Positions 7,505 to 15,503 of a DNA stretch of 36,689 nucleotides are shown in pieces. Each line of letters opens with the position of its first letter. Positions within the stretch are counted from its first letter, which is position 1. The notes below the pieces were generated by a model. The model was not told the origin of the DNA. It searched no databases and saw nothing but the letters and a program-made list of their open reading frames with translations. Both the position numbers and the translations under genes were made by a program. The DNA comes from UBA288 sp964461885 (lineage in GTDB: Archaea; Halobacteriota; Methanomicrobia; Methanomicrobiales; Methanospirillaceae). The stretch lies in contig CAYWVY010000013.1 in the NCBI GenBank assembly GCA_964461885.1, positions 1 through 36,689 of the forward strand, written 5' to 3'.

Positions 7505-8614
7505 TCAGATCTCGATCAGATCGTACCGCTGCGTCCCCAGCCCGATCTCCTCGGCGTACCGGAGCTGTCGGCAGCCGTCGGTCATGCAGCGGAGGCCCCG
7601 GAACTTGTCCTCACCGGGCCCGACGTTCTCCTCGAGCAGGGAGCCCGGGAGGCCCACCTGCCGGTTGACCAGGTCGAACGAGGCCGCGTCGATCGCCACC
7701 GGGTCCCGCGACGCGACGATCCCGATATCGGGGACGATCGGGGCGTCCGACCACGGGACGCAGTCGCAGTCGGGGGTGATGTTGATCAGGAAGTTCATGA
7801 ACCCGACCTTGCCCTCCTTGCCCTTGAGCGCGCCGCAGGCATATTCGGCCATCCGCTCGAGGAACGGCCCCGCATCCGCCTCCCAGTCGATGTCCACGCC
7901 GTGGGTGTTGCAGACGTTCATGCAGTCGAAGCAGCCGATGCAGCGCTTCTTGTCGATCTGCGTCTTTCCGTCCAGCCCGCGCGAGAGGGCCTCCGCCGGG
8001 CAGACGGGGATGCACCTGCCGCAGCCCTCGCAGTTCTCCGGTCGGACCATGGCCTTGACCGCGTGCTGCTGCTGCTTTCCGGCCTGCGTCGCGCAGCCCA
8101 TCGCGATGTTCTTGATCGCGCCGCCGAAGCCCGCGACATCGTGGCCGTTGAAGTGGGAGAGCGCGAACATGGCGTTCGCGTCGACGATCCCCCCCGCGAT
8201 ATTGACAGCCCTGAAGTGTTTCTTGTCGATCGTCACGTTTGAGCCCCGCCGGCCCGTGAGGCCGTCGGCGATGTGGATCGGGCAGTCCACGGTCGCGAAC
8301 GAGAAGCCGTGCTCGTACGCGACGGTCATGTGGTCGACCGCGTTCGCCCGGCTTCCCTTGTAGAGCGTGCGCGTATCTGTCAGGAACGGCTTTCCGCCGA
8401 GGGCGCGGACCCGGTCCACGACCTGCCGGGCGAAGACGGGATTGATATAGGCGTCGCCCCCCCGCTCGCCGAAGTGGATCTTGAGCGCGACGAAGTCGTG
8501 GGGCGCGACGCAGTCCGCAAAGCCGGCCGCGTCGAAGAGCCGGCGGACCTTCATCATCTTGGACTCGGCGTCGCCGCGGGCACGGACCGAAGCGAAGTAA
8601 ACGGCAGAACTCAT
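7505..8614 (-). CDS. DUF362 domain protein with two [4Fe-4S] ferredoxin motifs (369 aa)
   Basis: The N-terminal two thirds match DUF362 (VALKIHFGERGGDAYINP about 42-60, GGIVDANAMFALSHFNGHDVAG region, GGAIKNIAMGCA about 165-175). A bacterial-type 2[4Fe-4S] module follows: CEGCGRCIPVCP at residues 195-206 and CIGCFDCMNVCN at 225-236. Both clusters have all four cysteines. The family is common in methanogens and anaerobes and is presumed to be an iron-sulfur electron carrier; the partner is unknown. The start at 8614 lies about 25 nt after a TATA-like box, consistent with a leaderless mRNA. The DUF4097 gene follows 49 nt downstream. Confidence 0.88.
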   Translation of the reverse strand: MSSAVYFASVRARGDAESKMMKVRRLFDAAGFADCVAPHDFVALKIHFGERGGDAYINPVFARQVVDRVRALGGKPFLTDTRTLYKGSRANAVDHMTVAYEHGFSFATVDCPIHIADGLTGRRGSNVTIDKKHFRAVNIAGGIVDANAMFALSHFNGHDVAGFGGAIKNIAMGCATQAGKQQQHAVKAMVRPENCEGCGRCIPVCPAEALSRGLDGKTQIDKKRCIGCFDCMNVCNTHGVDIDWEADAGPFLERMAEYACGALKGKEGKVGFMNFLINITPDCDCVPWSDAPIVPDIGIVASRDPVAIDAASFDLVNRQVGLPGSLLEENVGPGEDKFRGLRCMTDGCRQLRYAEEIGLGTQRYDLIEI

Positions 8615-8636
8615 GTCGCCCCATTTCGGGACGGCG

Positions 8637-8645
8637 AATAAATAC
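8637..8645 (-). promoter_or_regulatory. TATA-like box for the DUF362 gene
   Basis: Minus-strand TATTTATT lies about 24-30 nt before the ATG at 8614 and is preceded by a purine-rich GGAAAGG that could serve as a BRE element. This is one of the cleaner promoters in the window. Confidence 0.6.
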
Positions 8646-8666
8646 CTTTCCGGAAGAAAAAGAGAG

Positions 8667-9914
8667 TTAGAGCCGGCGGTAATCGATGCCGGCCATCCGG
8701 GCGTCTGCCGGGTCGACGATCCCGCGGACGTCGACGAGAACGGGGCGGTCGGGCATGAGTTTTCCGATCTCGGCCGCGGTCATCTCCTTGAACTGCTGGT
8801 GCGCGACCGAGATGATCACGGCGTCCATGGGTTTATCGAGCTGCTGAAGCGGTATCGCGCCGAAGTGCTCGATCACGGACTCCGGGAGGAGCGGGTCATA
8901 GCCGTAGACGTTCGTCTCGAACTCCTTGAGCTCCTCGACCATCTGCTCGACAGGCGACTCGCGGATGTCGGCCACGTCCTCCTTGTACGTCAGGCCCATG
9001 ATCAGGACGTTCGCGCCCTTGATCGCCTTGCCCACGCGGTTGAGCCCCTTGACGGCCATGTCCGCCACGTACTTCGGCATCGAGTCGTTGATCGCCCTCC
9101 CCGCGAGGATCACCTGGGGATGGTACCGGACCTGCTTGGCCCGCTGCACGAGGTAGTACGGATCGACGGGGATGCAGTGCCCGCCCACGAGCCCGGGGCG
9201 GTACGCGTGGAAGTTCCACTTGGTCCCGGCGGCCTTCAGGACCTCGTTCGTGTCGAGGCCGAGCCGGGCGAAGAGCATGGAGAGCTCGTTCATCAGGGCG
9301 ATGTTGAGGTCGCGCTGGACGTTCTCGATGACCTTCGCGGCCTCGGCCGTCCGGATATCGGGGGCGCGGTAGACGTTGGTGACGAGGCCGTACAGGGCGC
9401 AGAGCGCGTCCGTGGTGGCCTCGTCCTGGCCCGCGACGATCTTGAAGATGTGCGGCAGGTCGTGGGCCTCGTCGCCGGGGTTGATCCGCTCGGGCGAGTA
9501 CCCGATGAAGAAGTCTTTGCCGCAGACCATGCCGGAGGCCGCTTCGAGGGCCGGGATCATGAACTCCTCGCTCGCCCCGGGGTAGACGGTGGACTCGAGC
9601 ACCACGATCGCGCCGGGCTTCAGGTGCTCGCCGACCGTCCGGGAGGCCGAGACGACGGGCTCGAAGTCGGGGTCCTTGGACCGCGTCACCGGCGTCGGGA
9701 CCGCGATGATCACGAAGTCGGCCTCCCTGATCTTCGCCGGGTCGGTCGTGGCCTCGATCCGGTTGCCCGCTGTCCCGTTCAACGCATCGACCGCCGACTG
9801 GTCGCGCCGGAAGCCGATCGTGCGCAGGTGCGCCGCGAACGCCTCGGCCAGGGGTAGGCCGACGTAGCCGAGGCCGACCACGCAGACTGTTTTCTCTATT
9901 ATCGTATCCGCCAT
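8667..9914 (-). CDS. Nucleotide-sugar dehydrogenase (UDP-N-acetyl-mannosamine/glucosamine 6-dehydrogenase type)
   Basis: 415 aa. The enzyme oxidises C6 of a UDP-sugar to the uronic acid using two NAD+, for surface glycan or N-glycan synthesis. The N-terminal Rossmann motif VVGLGYVGLPLA (12-23), the AVPTPV strand end (71-76), ESTVYPGASEE, and the catalytic GGHCIPVDPYY with nucleophile Cys247 are all present, followed by the UDP-binding C-terminal domain (GLTYKEDVADIRESP). The start at 9914 is chosen because NAD-domain homology begins there; the frame is open for 28 more codons upstream without homology. Substrate (ManNAc, GlcNAc or GalNAc) cannot be told from sequence alone. Confidence 0.93.
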   Translation of the reverse strand: MADTIIEKTVCVVGLGYVGLPLAEAFAAHLRTIGFRRDQSAVDALNGTAGNRIEATTDPAKIREADFVIIAVPTPVTRSKDPDFEPVVSASRTVGEHLKPGAIVVLESTVYPGASEEFMIPALEAASGMVCGKDFFIGYSPERINPGDEAHDLPHIFKIVAGQDEATTDALCALYGLVTNVYRAPDIRTAEAAKVIENVQRDLNIALMNELSMLFARLGLDTNEVLKAAGTKWNFHAYRPGLVGGHCIPVDPYYLVQRAKQVRYHPQVILAGRAINDSMPKYVADMAVKGLNRVGKAIKGANVLIMGLTYKEDVADIRESPVEQMVEELKEFETNVYGYDPLLPESVIEHFGAIPLQQLDKPMDAVIISVAHQQFKEMTAAEIGKLMPDRPVLVDVRGIVDPADARMAGIDYRRL

Positions 9915-10000
9915 CAGAACGACTCCACCAAGTACGAACGCATCATAGAGGTCCGGCCTCCTTGTGCAAAAAAGGATCGGCGGCGAATTAAATGGCAATC

Positions 10001-10008
10001 CTTATACC
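10001..10008 (+). promoter_or_regulatory. TATA-like box for the PEGA-protein gene
   Basis: CTTATACC lies about 25 nt before the ATG at 10031. A purine-rich GAGGAAGAGG also sits directly before the ATG, so either leaderless or short-leader initiation is possible. Confidence 0.45.
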
Positions 10009-10030
10009 TGACATCGCACGAGGAAGAGGT

Positions 10031-11356
10031 ATGCCTTCCCTCCCTCTGCGCTGCCTCTGTCTCGTCCTGCTGCTGGCCGCGGCGGCCGTGCTCCCGTCCG
10101 CCGGCGCGAACATCGCCGCGGGCTCGATCGCCGTCCGATCGGCCCCGGGCGGGGCCTCGGTGACCCTCGACGGGATCTACCAGGGCCTGACTCCGCTCGG
10201 CAACGATGTCCTGCTGATCGAGAACATCGAGCCCGGCCCGCACCAGCTTGTCCTCTCGAAGAGCGGCCATGTCGACGAGCGGCACCCGTTCTGGATCGGC
10301 TCGGGCCAGCGCAGCGAGATCCGCATCACGCTCTCCGCGACCACGAGCCAGACGGGCTCGGTCTCGATCGTCTCGTCCCCCTCCGGCGCCGACGTGCTCC
10401 TCGACGGAGGATACCGGGGCAGGACGCCGATCACGATGAGCGGCCTCACGCTCGGCCGGCACGAGCTCGTGCTCGAGCTGCCGGGGTATGCCCGGTATAC
10501 GGACACGGTCGAGGTCCAGAACGGGGTCATGACCTACCTGGACCCGGTCCTGACCCCCTCCCCCTCGGTCGGTTTCGTCTCGGTCGTCTCGACGCCCGAG
10601 GGCGCGTCCGTCTTTGTCGACGGGGCGTACCGCGGCGTGACGCCGCTGACGGTCGCAGCACCCGCAGGATCGCGCCGGATCGAGCTCGACCACCCGGGGT
10701 ACGCCGACTGGTCCAGCACGGCCCAGGTGGCCGCCGGGGCCACGGTCACGGTGAATGCGTACCTCCAGCTCCTCCCGGCGTCCTCGAACGGCGGGATCGC
10801 GGTCTCGTCCGAGCCAGCCGGGGCCGCTGTCTACCTGGACGGCCAGTACCGGGGGGTCACGACCTCCTACGGCGACCTCGATCTGACCGGGGTGGCCGTC
10901 GGGAGCCACACCCTCTCCGTCCGGCTCGACGGGTACGACGAGTACCGCCTGACGATCCAGGTGATGCCCGACGCGACGGTCAAAGTCCGGCCCCGGCTCG
11001 TTGTCGCCGGTAACCCGGCACGGACCGCGGCGCCCACGGTCCTCGGGGACCGCGGGGCGATCCAGGCGAACTCGACCCCGTCCGGCGCGAGGGTCGCGAT
11101 CGACGGGTCGTTCAAAGGCACGACCCCGTTCTCGATCTCGGACGTTCCGGCCGGCCCGCACACGGTGCGGTTCTCGCTCGACGGCTACGTCGAGCGCGAG
11201 CAGTCGGTCGAGGTTAGGGCCGGCCAGACGGCGACACTCTCCGCGAACCTGACACGGATCGACCAGACGCAGACGGGCGTGTCCGGCATATCAATCCTCG
11301 CGGCCCTCGGGGCCGTCGCGGCGGTCGCCGTACTGGGGCGATCCAGGCGGCGGTAA
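10031..11356 (+). CDS. Secreted surface protein with five PEGA domains and a C-terminal membrane tail (441 aa)
   Basis: A signal peptide (LCLVLLLAAAAVLPSAGA, cleavage about residue 27) is followed by five tandem PEGA domains of about 70 residues. Each has a Ser-Pro-x-Gly-Ala-x-Val-x-x-Asp-Gly core: SAPGGASVTLDG, SSPSGADVLLDG, STPEGASVFVDG, SEPAGAAVYLDG, STPSGARVAIDG. The protein ends in a hydrophobic helix ILAALGAVAAVAVLG capped by RSRRR. That tail has the size and charge pattern of an archaeosortase sorting signal, but the expected PGF is replaced by SGI. It is therefore either an ordinary membrane anchor or a variant sorting tail. I start at 10031 because the signal peptide begins there; the frame is open 13 codons further upstream. 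Confidence 0.9.
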   Translation: MPSLPLRCLCLVLLLAAAAVLPSAGANIAAGSIAVRSAPGGASVTLDGIYQGLTPLGNDVLLIENIEPGPHQLVLSKSGHVDERHPFWIGSGQRSEIRITLSATTSQTGSVSIVSSPSGADVLLDGGYRGRTPITMSGLTLGRHELVLELPGYARYTDTVEVQNGVMTYLDPVLTPSPSVGFVSVVSTPEGASVFVDGAYRGVTPLTVAAPAGSRRIELDHPGYADWSSTAQVAAGATVTVNAYLQLLPASSNGGIAVSSEPAGAAVYLDGQYRGVTTSYGDLDLTGVAVGSHTLSVRLDGYDEYRLTIQVMPDATVKVRPRLVVAGNPARTAAPTVLGDRGAIQANSTPSGARVAIDGSFKGTTPFSISDVPAGPHTVRFSLDGYVEREQSVEVRAGQTATLSANLTRIDQTQTGVSGISILAALGAVAAVAVLGRSRRR

Positions 11357-11406
11357 AAAATTTTACAATAAAGAACCACGGTACCCTGCAATCCTATCCG
11401 GAAAGG

Positions 11407-11427
11407 TATTCCCCCAAGCGGGGAATA
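11407..11427. promoter_or_regulatory. Perfect 8-bp inverted repeat upstream of ppsA
   Basis: TATTCCCC and GGGGAATA flank a 5-nt loop CAAGC. It lies about 50 bp downstream of the PEGA gene and about 50 bp upstream of the ppsA TATA box. It could be an operator for ppsA or a 3' hairpin of the PEGA transcript. Confidence 0.4.
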
Positions 11428-11477
11428 AGTACCCGCTGAAGGATGGAATGCCCGATGACGGCAGTCCGTACATCAGT

Positions 11478-11490
11478 AAAAAATATATAG
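11478..11490 (+). promoter_or_regulatory. TATA box of ppsA
   Basis: AAAAAATATATAGGG is the strongest TATA-like element in this part of the window. Its centre lies about 22-25 nt before the ATG at 11505. That spacing implies a leaderless ppsA transcript and rules against a start 19 codons upstream, which would lie inside the promoter. Confidence 0.7.
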
Positions 11491-11504
11491 GGAAATGGTG
11501 CGAG

Positions 11505-13811
11505 ATGAGCGGCGTTCCAGAGAATGTTCCTAATACGCTATTACTGGAAGAAATACGAAAAGAGGACATCACGTCGACAGGCGGCAAAGGGGCCAGCCTG
11601 GGCGAGATGGCCTCGCTCGGACTGCCCGTTCCCAAGGCCTTCGTGGTCACGGCCCAGGCCTTCCGCCGGTTCCTGATCGAGGCGAAGCTCGAGGAACGGA
11701 TCTTTTCGAAGTTCCGGGAGCTCGACGTCGAGAAGAGCGAAGCGCTCGACGCCGCGGCGAAGGAGGCACAGGATCTCGTGCTCGGGGCGCCCATGCCCCA
11801 GCGCATCGCGGACGACATCCGGGCAGCCTACCGGAAGCTGGCCCCCGAGCCCCTGATCGTCGCCGTCCGCTCCTCAGCCACGGCGGAGGACCTGCCCGAC
11901 GCCTCGTTCGCGGGGCAGCAGGAGACGTTCCTCAATATTCGCGGCGAAGAGGACCTGCTCGAGGCGGTCCAGAAGTGCTGGGCATCCCTTTACGGCGCCC
12001 GCGCCATCTACTACCGGGCCAAGCAGGGTTTCGACGACCACCTGGTCAACATCGCGGTCGTGGTGCAGCAGCTGATCCACTCGGAGAAGGCGGGAGTCAT
12101 GTTCACCTCCCACCCGGTGACCGGCGAGCCCCTGACGATCGTCGAGGGGTCGTGGGGCCTCGGCGAAGCCGTCGTCTCGGGCACGGTCTCGCCCGACAAC
12201 TACGTCTTTGACCAGCGCGCCGGCAAGATCGTGGACCGCCTGATCGCGAGAAAGCTCGTCGAGATCGTCTCGGACGGCGCAAAGGGCACCCGCGAGGTCG
12301 AGGTCTCGATCTCGCGCCAGCAGGAGCAGGTCCTCTCGGACGAAGAGGTGGCCCGCCTCGCGATGTTCGGCCGGATCGCCGAGGACCACTACGGCGTACC
12401 TCAGGACGTCGAGTGGGCGATCGTCGGCGACAACCTGCACATCCTCCAGTCGCGGCCGATCACGACGATCGGCATGGCCCATAACGGCGGGACCGGGAGC
12501 GGAGGCGGGGCGAAGGCTTCCGAGGCGAAGGTCCTGGTCCAGGGGATCGGTGCAGCGCCCGGAATCGCCTCCGGTCGGGTCGTGATCATCGCGGACGCCA
12601 AGGAGATCGGGCTCGTCAAGGAGGGCGATATCCTTGTTACGAAGATGACGAACCCGGACATGGTCCCGGCCATGCGGAAGGTCAAGGCGATCGTGACCGA
12701 CGAGGGCGGCATGACCTGCCACGCCGCGATCGTCTCGCGCGAGCTCGGGACGCCGGCCGTGGTCGGCTCGCGCACGGCCACCCAGGTTTTGGCGACGGGC
12801 CAGATGGTCACGGTCGACGGCGAGAAGGGGGTCGTGTACGAGGGGGAGGTCGCGCCGGCGCCGCTGCCGAAGGCGGTGGCCGAGGTCGCGAGCCAGGCGG
12901 CCGCGGCACCCCTGATCACCGCGACCTCGGTCAAGGTGAACGTCTCCATCCCCGAGGCGGCCCAGCGCGCGGCGGCCACCGGGGCCGACGGCGTCGGCCT
13001 CCTCCGGATCGAGCACCTGATGATGGGGCTAGGCAAGACCCCGAGCTGGTTCATCAAGAACGGGAAGGAGGAGGAGTTCATCAAGGAGCTCTACGACGGG
13101 ATCAGGACCGTTCTCGACGCCTTCCCTGGCAAGCCCGTCTGGGTCCGGACGATCGACGCGCCGACCGACGAGTTCAGGAACATGGAAGGAGGCGAGGACG
13201 AGCCGCGCGAGCACAACCCCATGCTCGGCTGGCGCGGGATCCGGCGTGACCTCCACGCCCCCGAGCAGTTCAGGCTCCAGGTCGAGGCGTTCAAGCGGCT
13301 CTGGGCCGAAGGCTACGAGAACCTCGGCGTGATGTTCCCGCTCGTCGGTCACCCCGACGAGTTCCTCCAGGCGAAGGCGATGATGGCCTCATTCGGCGTC
13401 GACGTGGAGAACGTCACCCTCGGCGTGATGGTCGAGATCCCGAGCTCGGCCCTGATCATCGAGCAGTTCTGCGAGGCCGGCATCAAGTTCGCCTCGTTCG
13501 GCACGAATGACCTCATCCAGTACACGCTCGCGATCGACCGGAACAACGAGTACCTGACCCACATGTACAAGCCGAAGCACCCGGCCGTGCTCAAGCTGAT
13601 CGATTACGCGATCGGAGTCTGCCGCGAGTACGGGGTCGAGTGCTCGATCTGCGGCCAGGCCGGGTCGGATCCGATAATGGCCGAGTGGCTCGTCGACCAC
13701 GGGATCTCCTCGATCTCGGCGAACATCGATGCGGTCGCGAAGATCCGGCAGGCCGTCGCCAGGACCGAACACCGGATCCTCCTCGAGGCGGCGCGGCGCT
13801 CGAATGCGTGA
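11505..13811 (+). CDS. ppsA: Phosphoenolpyruvate synthase
   Basis: 768 aa. Converts pyruvate, ATP and water to PEP, AMP and phosphate, the entry to gluconeogenesis in a methanogen that fixes carbon via acetyl-CoA. The three domains are in order: ATP-grasp-like nucleotide-binding part (GGKGASLGEM about 26-35, AVRSSATAEDLPDASFAGQQ about 120-139), the swivelling phosphohistidine domain GGMTCHAAIVSRELGTPAVVG with His406, and the C-terminal PEP/pyruvate TIM barrel (GTNDLIQYTL, ECSICGQAGSDP). A short Gly/Ser linker (GGTGSGGG) separates the first two. The stop overlaps mfnA by 8 nt, so it probably leads a six-gene transcript. Confidence 0.96.
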   Translation: MSGVPENVPNTLLLEEIRKEDITSTGGKGASLGEMASLGLPVPKAFVVTAQAFRRFLIEAKLEERIFSKFRELDVEKSEALDAAAKEAQDLVLGAPMPQRIADDIRAAYRKLAPEPLIVAVRSSATAEDLPDASFAGQQETFLNIRGEEDLLEAVQKCWASLYGARAIYYRAKQGFDDHLVNIAVVVQQLIHSEKAGVMFTSHPVTGEPLTIVEGSWGLGEAVVSGTVSPDNYVFDQRAGKIVDRLIARKLVEIVSDGAKGTREVEVSISRQQEQVLSDEEVARLAMFGRIAEDHYGVPQDVEWAIVGDNLHILQSRPITTIGMAHNGGTGSGGGAKASEAKVLVQGIGAAPGIASGRVVIIADAKEIGLVKEGDILVTKMTNPDMVPAMRKVKAIVTDEGGMTCHAAIVSRELGTPAVVGSRTATQVLATGQMVTVDGEKGVVYEGEVAPAPLPKAVAEVASQAAAAPLITATSVKVNVSIPEAAQRAAATGADGVGLLRIEHLMMGLGKTPSWFIKNGKEEEFIKELYDGIRTVLDAFPGKPVWVRTIDAPTDEFRNMEGGEDEPREHNPMLGWRGIRRDLHAPEQFRLQVEAFKRLWAEGYENLGVMFPLVGHPDEFLQAKAMMASFGVDVENVTLGVMVEIPSSALIIEQFCEAGIKFASFGTNDLIQYTLAIDRNNEYLTHMYKPKHPAVLKLIDYAIGVCREYGVECSICGQAGSDPIMAEWLVDHGISSISANIDAVAKIRQAVARTEHRILLEAARRSNA

Positions 13812-14901
13812 GTGCGGCCTTCCCGAGGAGGAGGTCTTCTCACTTCTCGATGAGAAGAAGGCCGAGGACCTCGCCCACTGCTCTATCCTCTCCTCGATGT
13901 GCACCCTCCCCCACCCGGTGGCGGTCCGGGCGCACGTCCAATTCCTGGAGACGAACCTCGGCGACCCCGGGCTCTTTCCGGGCACGGCCGAGATCGAGCG
14001 GCGGCTCATAGGCCTGCTCGGTGCGCTCTACCACCTGCCCGGCGCAGCCGGGTACGCGTCCTCGGGCGGGACCGAGTCGAACATCCAGGCCCTGCGGATC
14101 GCGAAGGCCCGGCGGCCCGTGGAGAAACCGAACGTCGTGGTGCCGGCCTCGTCGCACTTCTCGTTCGAGAAGGCCTGCCGCATGCTCGGCCTCGAGATGC
14201 GGACGGCCCCGCTCGGGCCGGACCTCCGCATGGACCCGGCCGAAGCCGAAGCCCTGGTCGACGACGCCACGGTCGGGCTCGTGGGCGTGGTCGGGACGAC
14301 CGAGTACGGCATGATCGACCCGATCCCGGCCCTCGCCCGGCTCGCGGAGGAGCACGACCTCTTCTTCCACGTCGACGCGGCCTTCGGCGGGCTCGTGGTC
14401 CCGTTCCTGCCGGACCCGGCGGCGTTCGACTTCGCCCTCCCCGGAGTCTCGTCGATCGCAGTTGACCCCCACAAGATGGGCATGTCCACCATCCCGGCCG
14501 GCTGCCTGCTCGTGCGGGACCAGGGCGTGCTGGACCTGCTGAACGTGGAGACGCCGTACCTGACGGTCAAGCAGGAGTACACGCTCACCGGCACGCGTCC
14601 TGGCGCGTCCGTGGTCGCGGCCTGGGCGGTCCTCGAGCACCTCGGGCGAGAGGGGATGCGCGCCGTCGTGGCGGGCTGCATGGAGAACACGCGGCGGCTG
14701 ACCGAGGGGCTCGAGGCGTTCGGCGTGGAGCGGGCGGTGACCCCCGACGTCAACGTCGCGACCTTCCGGACAACGTCCGCGCCGCCGGGATGGCGGGTAT
14801 CGTTCACCCGCCGGGGCGACATGCGGATCGTCTGCATGCCCCACGTGACCGGAGACGTCATCGAACGATTCCTCATCGACGCGGAGGCGCACTATGTATG
14901 A
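13804..14901 (+). CDS. mfnA: L-tyrosine/L-aspartate decarboxylase MfnA
   Basis: 365 aa, PLP-dependent group II decarboxylase. In methanogens MfnA makes tyramine for methanofuran and, in some archaea, beta-alanine for coenzyme A. Visible motifs: FPGTAEIERRLI, GYASSGGTESN (phosphate-binding loop about 84-93), HFSFEKA with the ring-stacking His, HVDAAFGG (Asp191), and VDPHKMGMS with the Schiff-base Lys224. The ATG at 13804 overlaps the ppsA stop; homology starts here. Tyr versus Asp preference cannot be judged from sequence. It is a methanogen marker gene. Confidence 0.93.
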   Translation: MRECGLPEEEVFSLLDEKKAEDLAHCSILSSMCTLPHPVAVRAHVQFLETNLGDPGLFPGTAEIERRLIGLLGALYHLPGAAGYASSGGTESNIQALRIAKARRPVEKPNVVVPASSHFSFEKACRMLGLEMRTAPLGPDLRMDPAEAEALVDDATVGLVGVVGTTEYGMIDPIPALARLAEEHDLFFHVDAAFGGLVVPFLPDPAAFDFALPGVSSIAVDPHKMGMSTIPAGCLLVRDQGVLDLLNVETPYLTVKQEYTLTGTRPGASVVAAWAVLEHLGREGMRAVVAGCMENTRRLTEGLEAFGVERAVTPDVNVATFRTTSAPPGWRVSFTRRGDMRIVCMPHVTGDVIERFLIDAEAHYV

Positions 14902-15442
14902 GCGGCTGACCGAATCCCTGGAGACCTGCCCCATGGTGCGGCGGGGCGAGTATCACTACTTCGTCAACCCCATCTCCGACGGGATCCCGGTCGTGGAGCC
15001 GGCCCTGCTCCGCGAGATCGGGTGCGCGATGGTCCGGGTCATGGACCTGGGGTCGATCGACATGATCGTGGTCGCCGAGGCCATGGGGATCCACCTCGGC
15101 ACGACCCTCTCGCTGATGACCGACATCCCGCTCAACGTGGTGCGGAAGCGGCGGTACGACCTGCCCGGGGAGTGCGCAGTCCACCAGGCGACCGGGTACT
15201 CGAAGGGGGAGCTCTACGTCAATGGCCTCCGCCCGGGGATGCGTGTCGCTGTCATCGATGACGTCCTCTCGACGGGCGGGACCATGAACGCGATCCTCGG
15301 CGCGCTCGCCCTCATCGGGATCGAGGTGGTCGATGTCTGCGTCGTGATCAAGCGGGGGAGCCCTGATATCGGCCGCCCCTACAAGTACCTCGTCGAGATC
15401 GAGGTCACGGACTGCGTGAAGGTGATCGGGCACGGCCCCTGA
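14894..15442 (+). CDS. hpt: Hypoxanthine/purine phosphoribosyltransferase, archaeal type
   Basis: 182 aa, full length for the archaeal Hpt family. It salvages purine bases with PRPP. The PRPP-binding motif VAVIDDVLSTGGT is complete (about 117-129). NVVRKRRYDLPGE and the N-terminal SLETCPMVRRGEYHYFVNPISDG region are typical of the methanogen branch. The ATG overlaps the mfnA stop by 8 nt. The product ends VIGHGP, as expected, which shows the stop at 15442 is not itself a truncation. Confidence 0.9.
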   Translation: MYERLTESLETCPMVRRGEYHYFVNPISDGIPVVEPALLREIGCAMVRVMDLGSIDMIVVAEAMGIHLGTTLSLMTDIPLNVVRKRRYDLPGECAVHQATGYSKGELYVNGLRPGMRVAVIDDVLSTGGTMNAILGALALIGIEVVDVCVVIKRGSPDIGRPYKYLVEIEVTDCVKVIGHGP

Positions 15443-15503
15443 TCCTGTCGACATCGATATCAACGCGCTCGCGGACGAGCTCGGACGCCGCGGTGCCCGC
15501 TCG

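Noticed and set aside
8613..9857. Plus-strand open frame of 414 codons
   Set aside because: Antisense of the nucleotide-sugar dehydrogenase.
8640..11412. Shared 14-mer TCCGGAAAGGTATT near the DUF362 promoter and before ppsA
   Set aside because: A few 14-base matches are expected by chance in a window of this size and composition; only one copy is in a promoter position.
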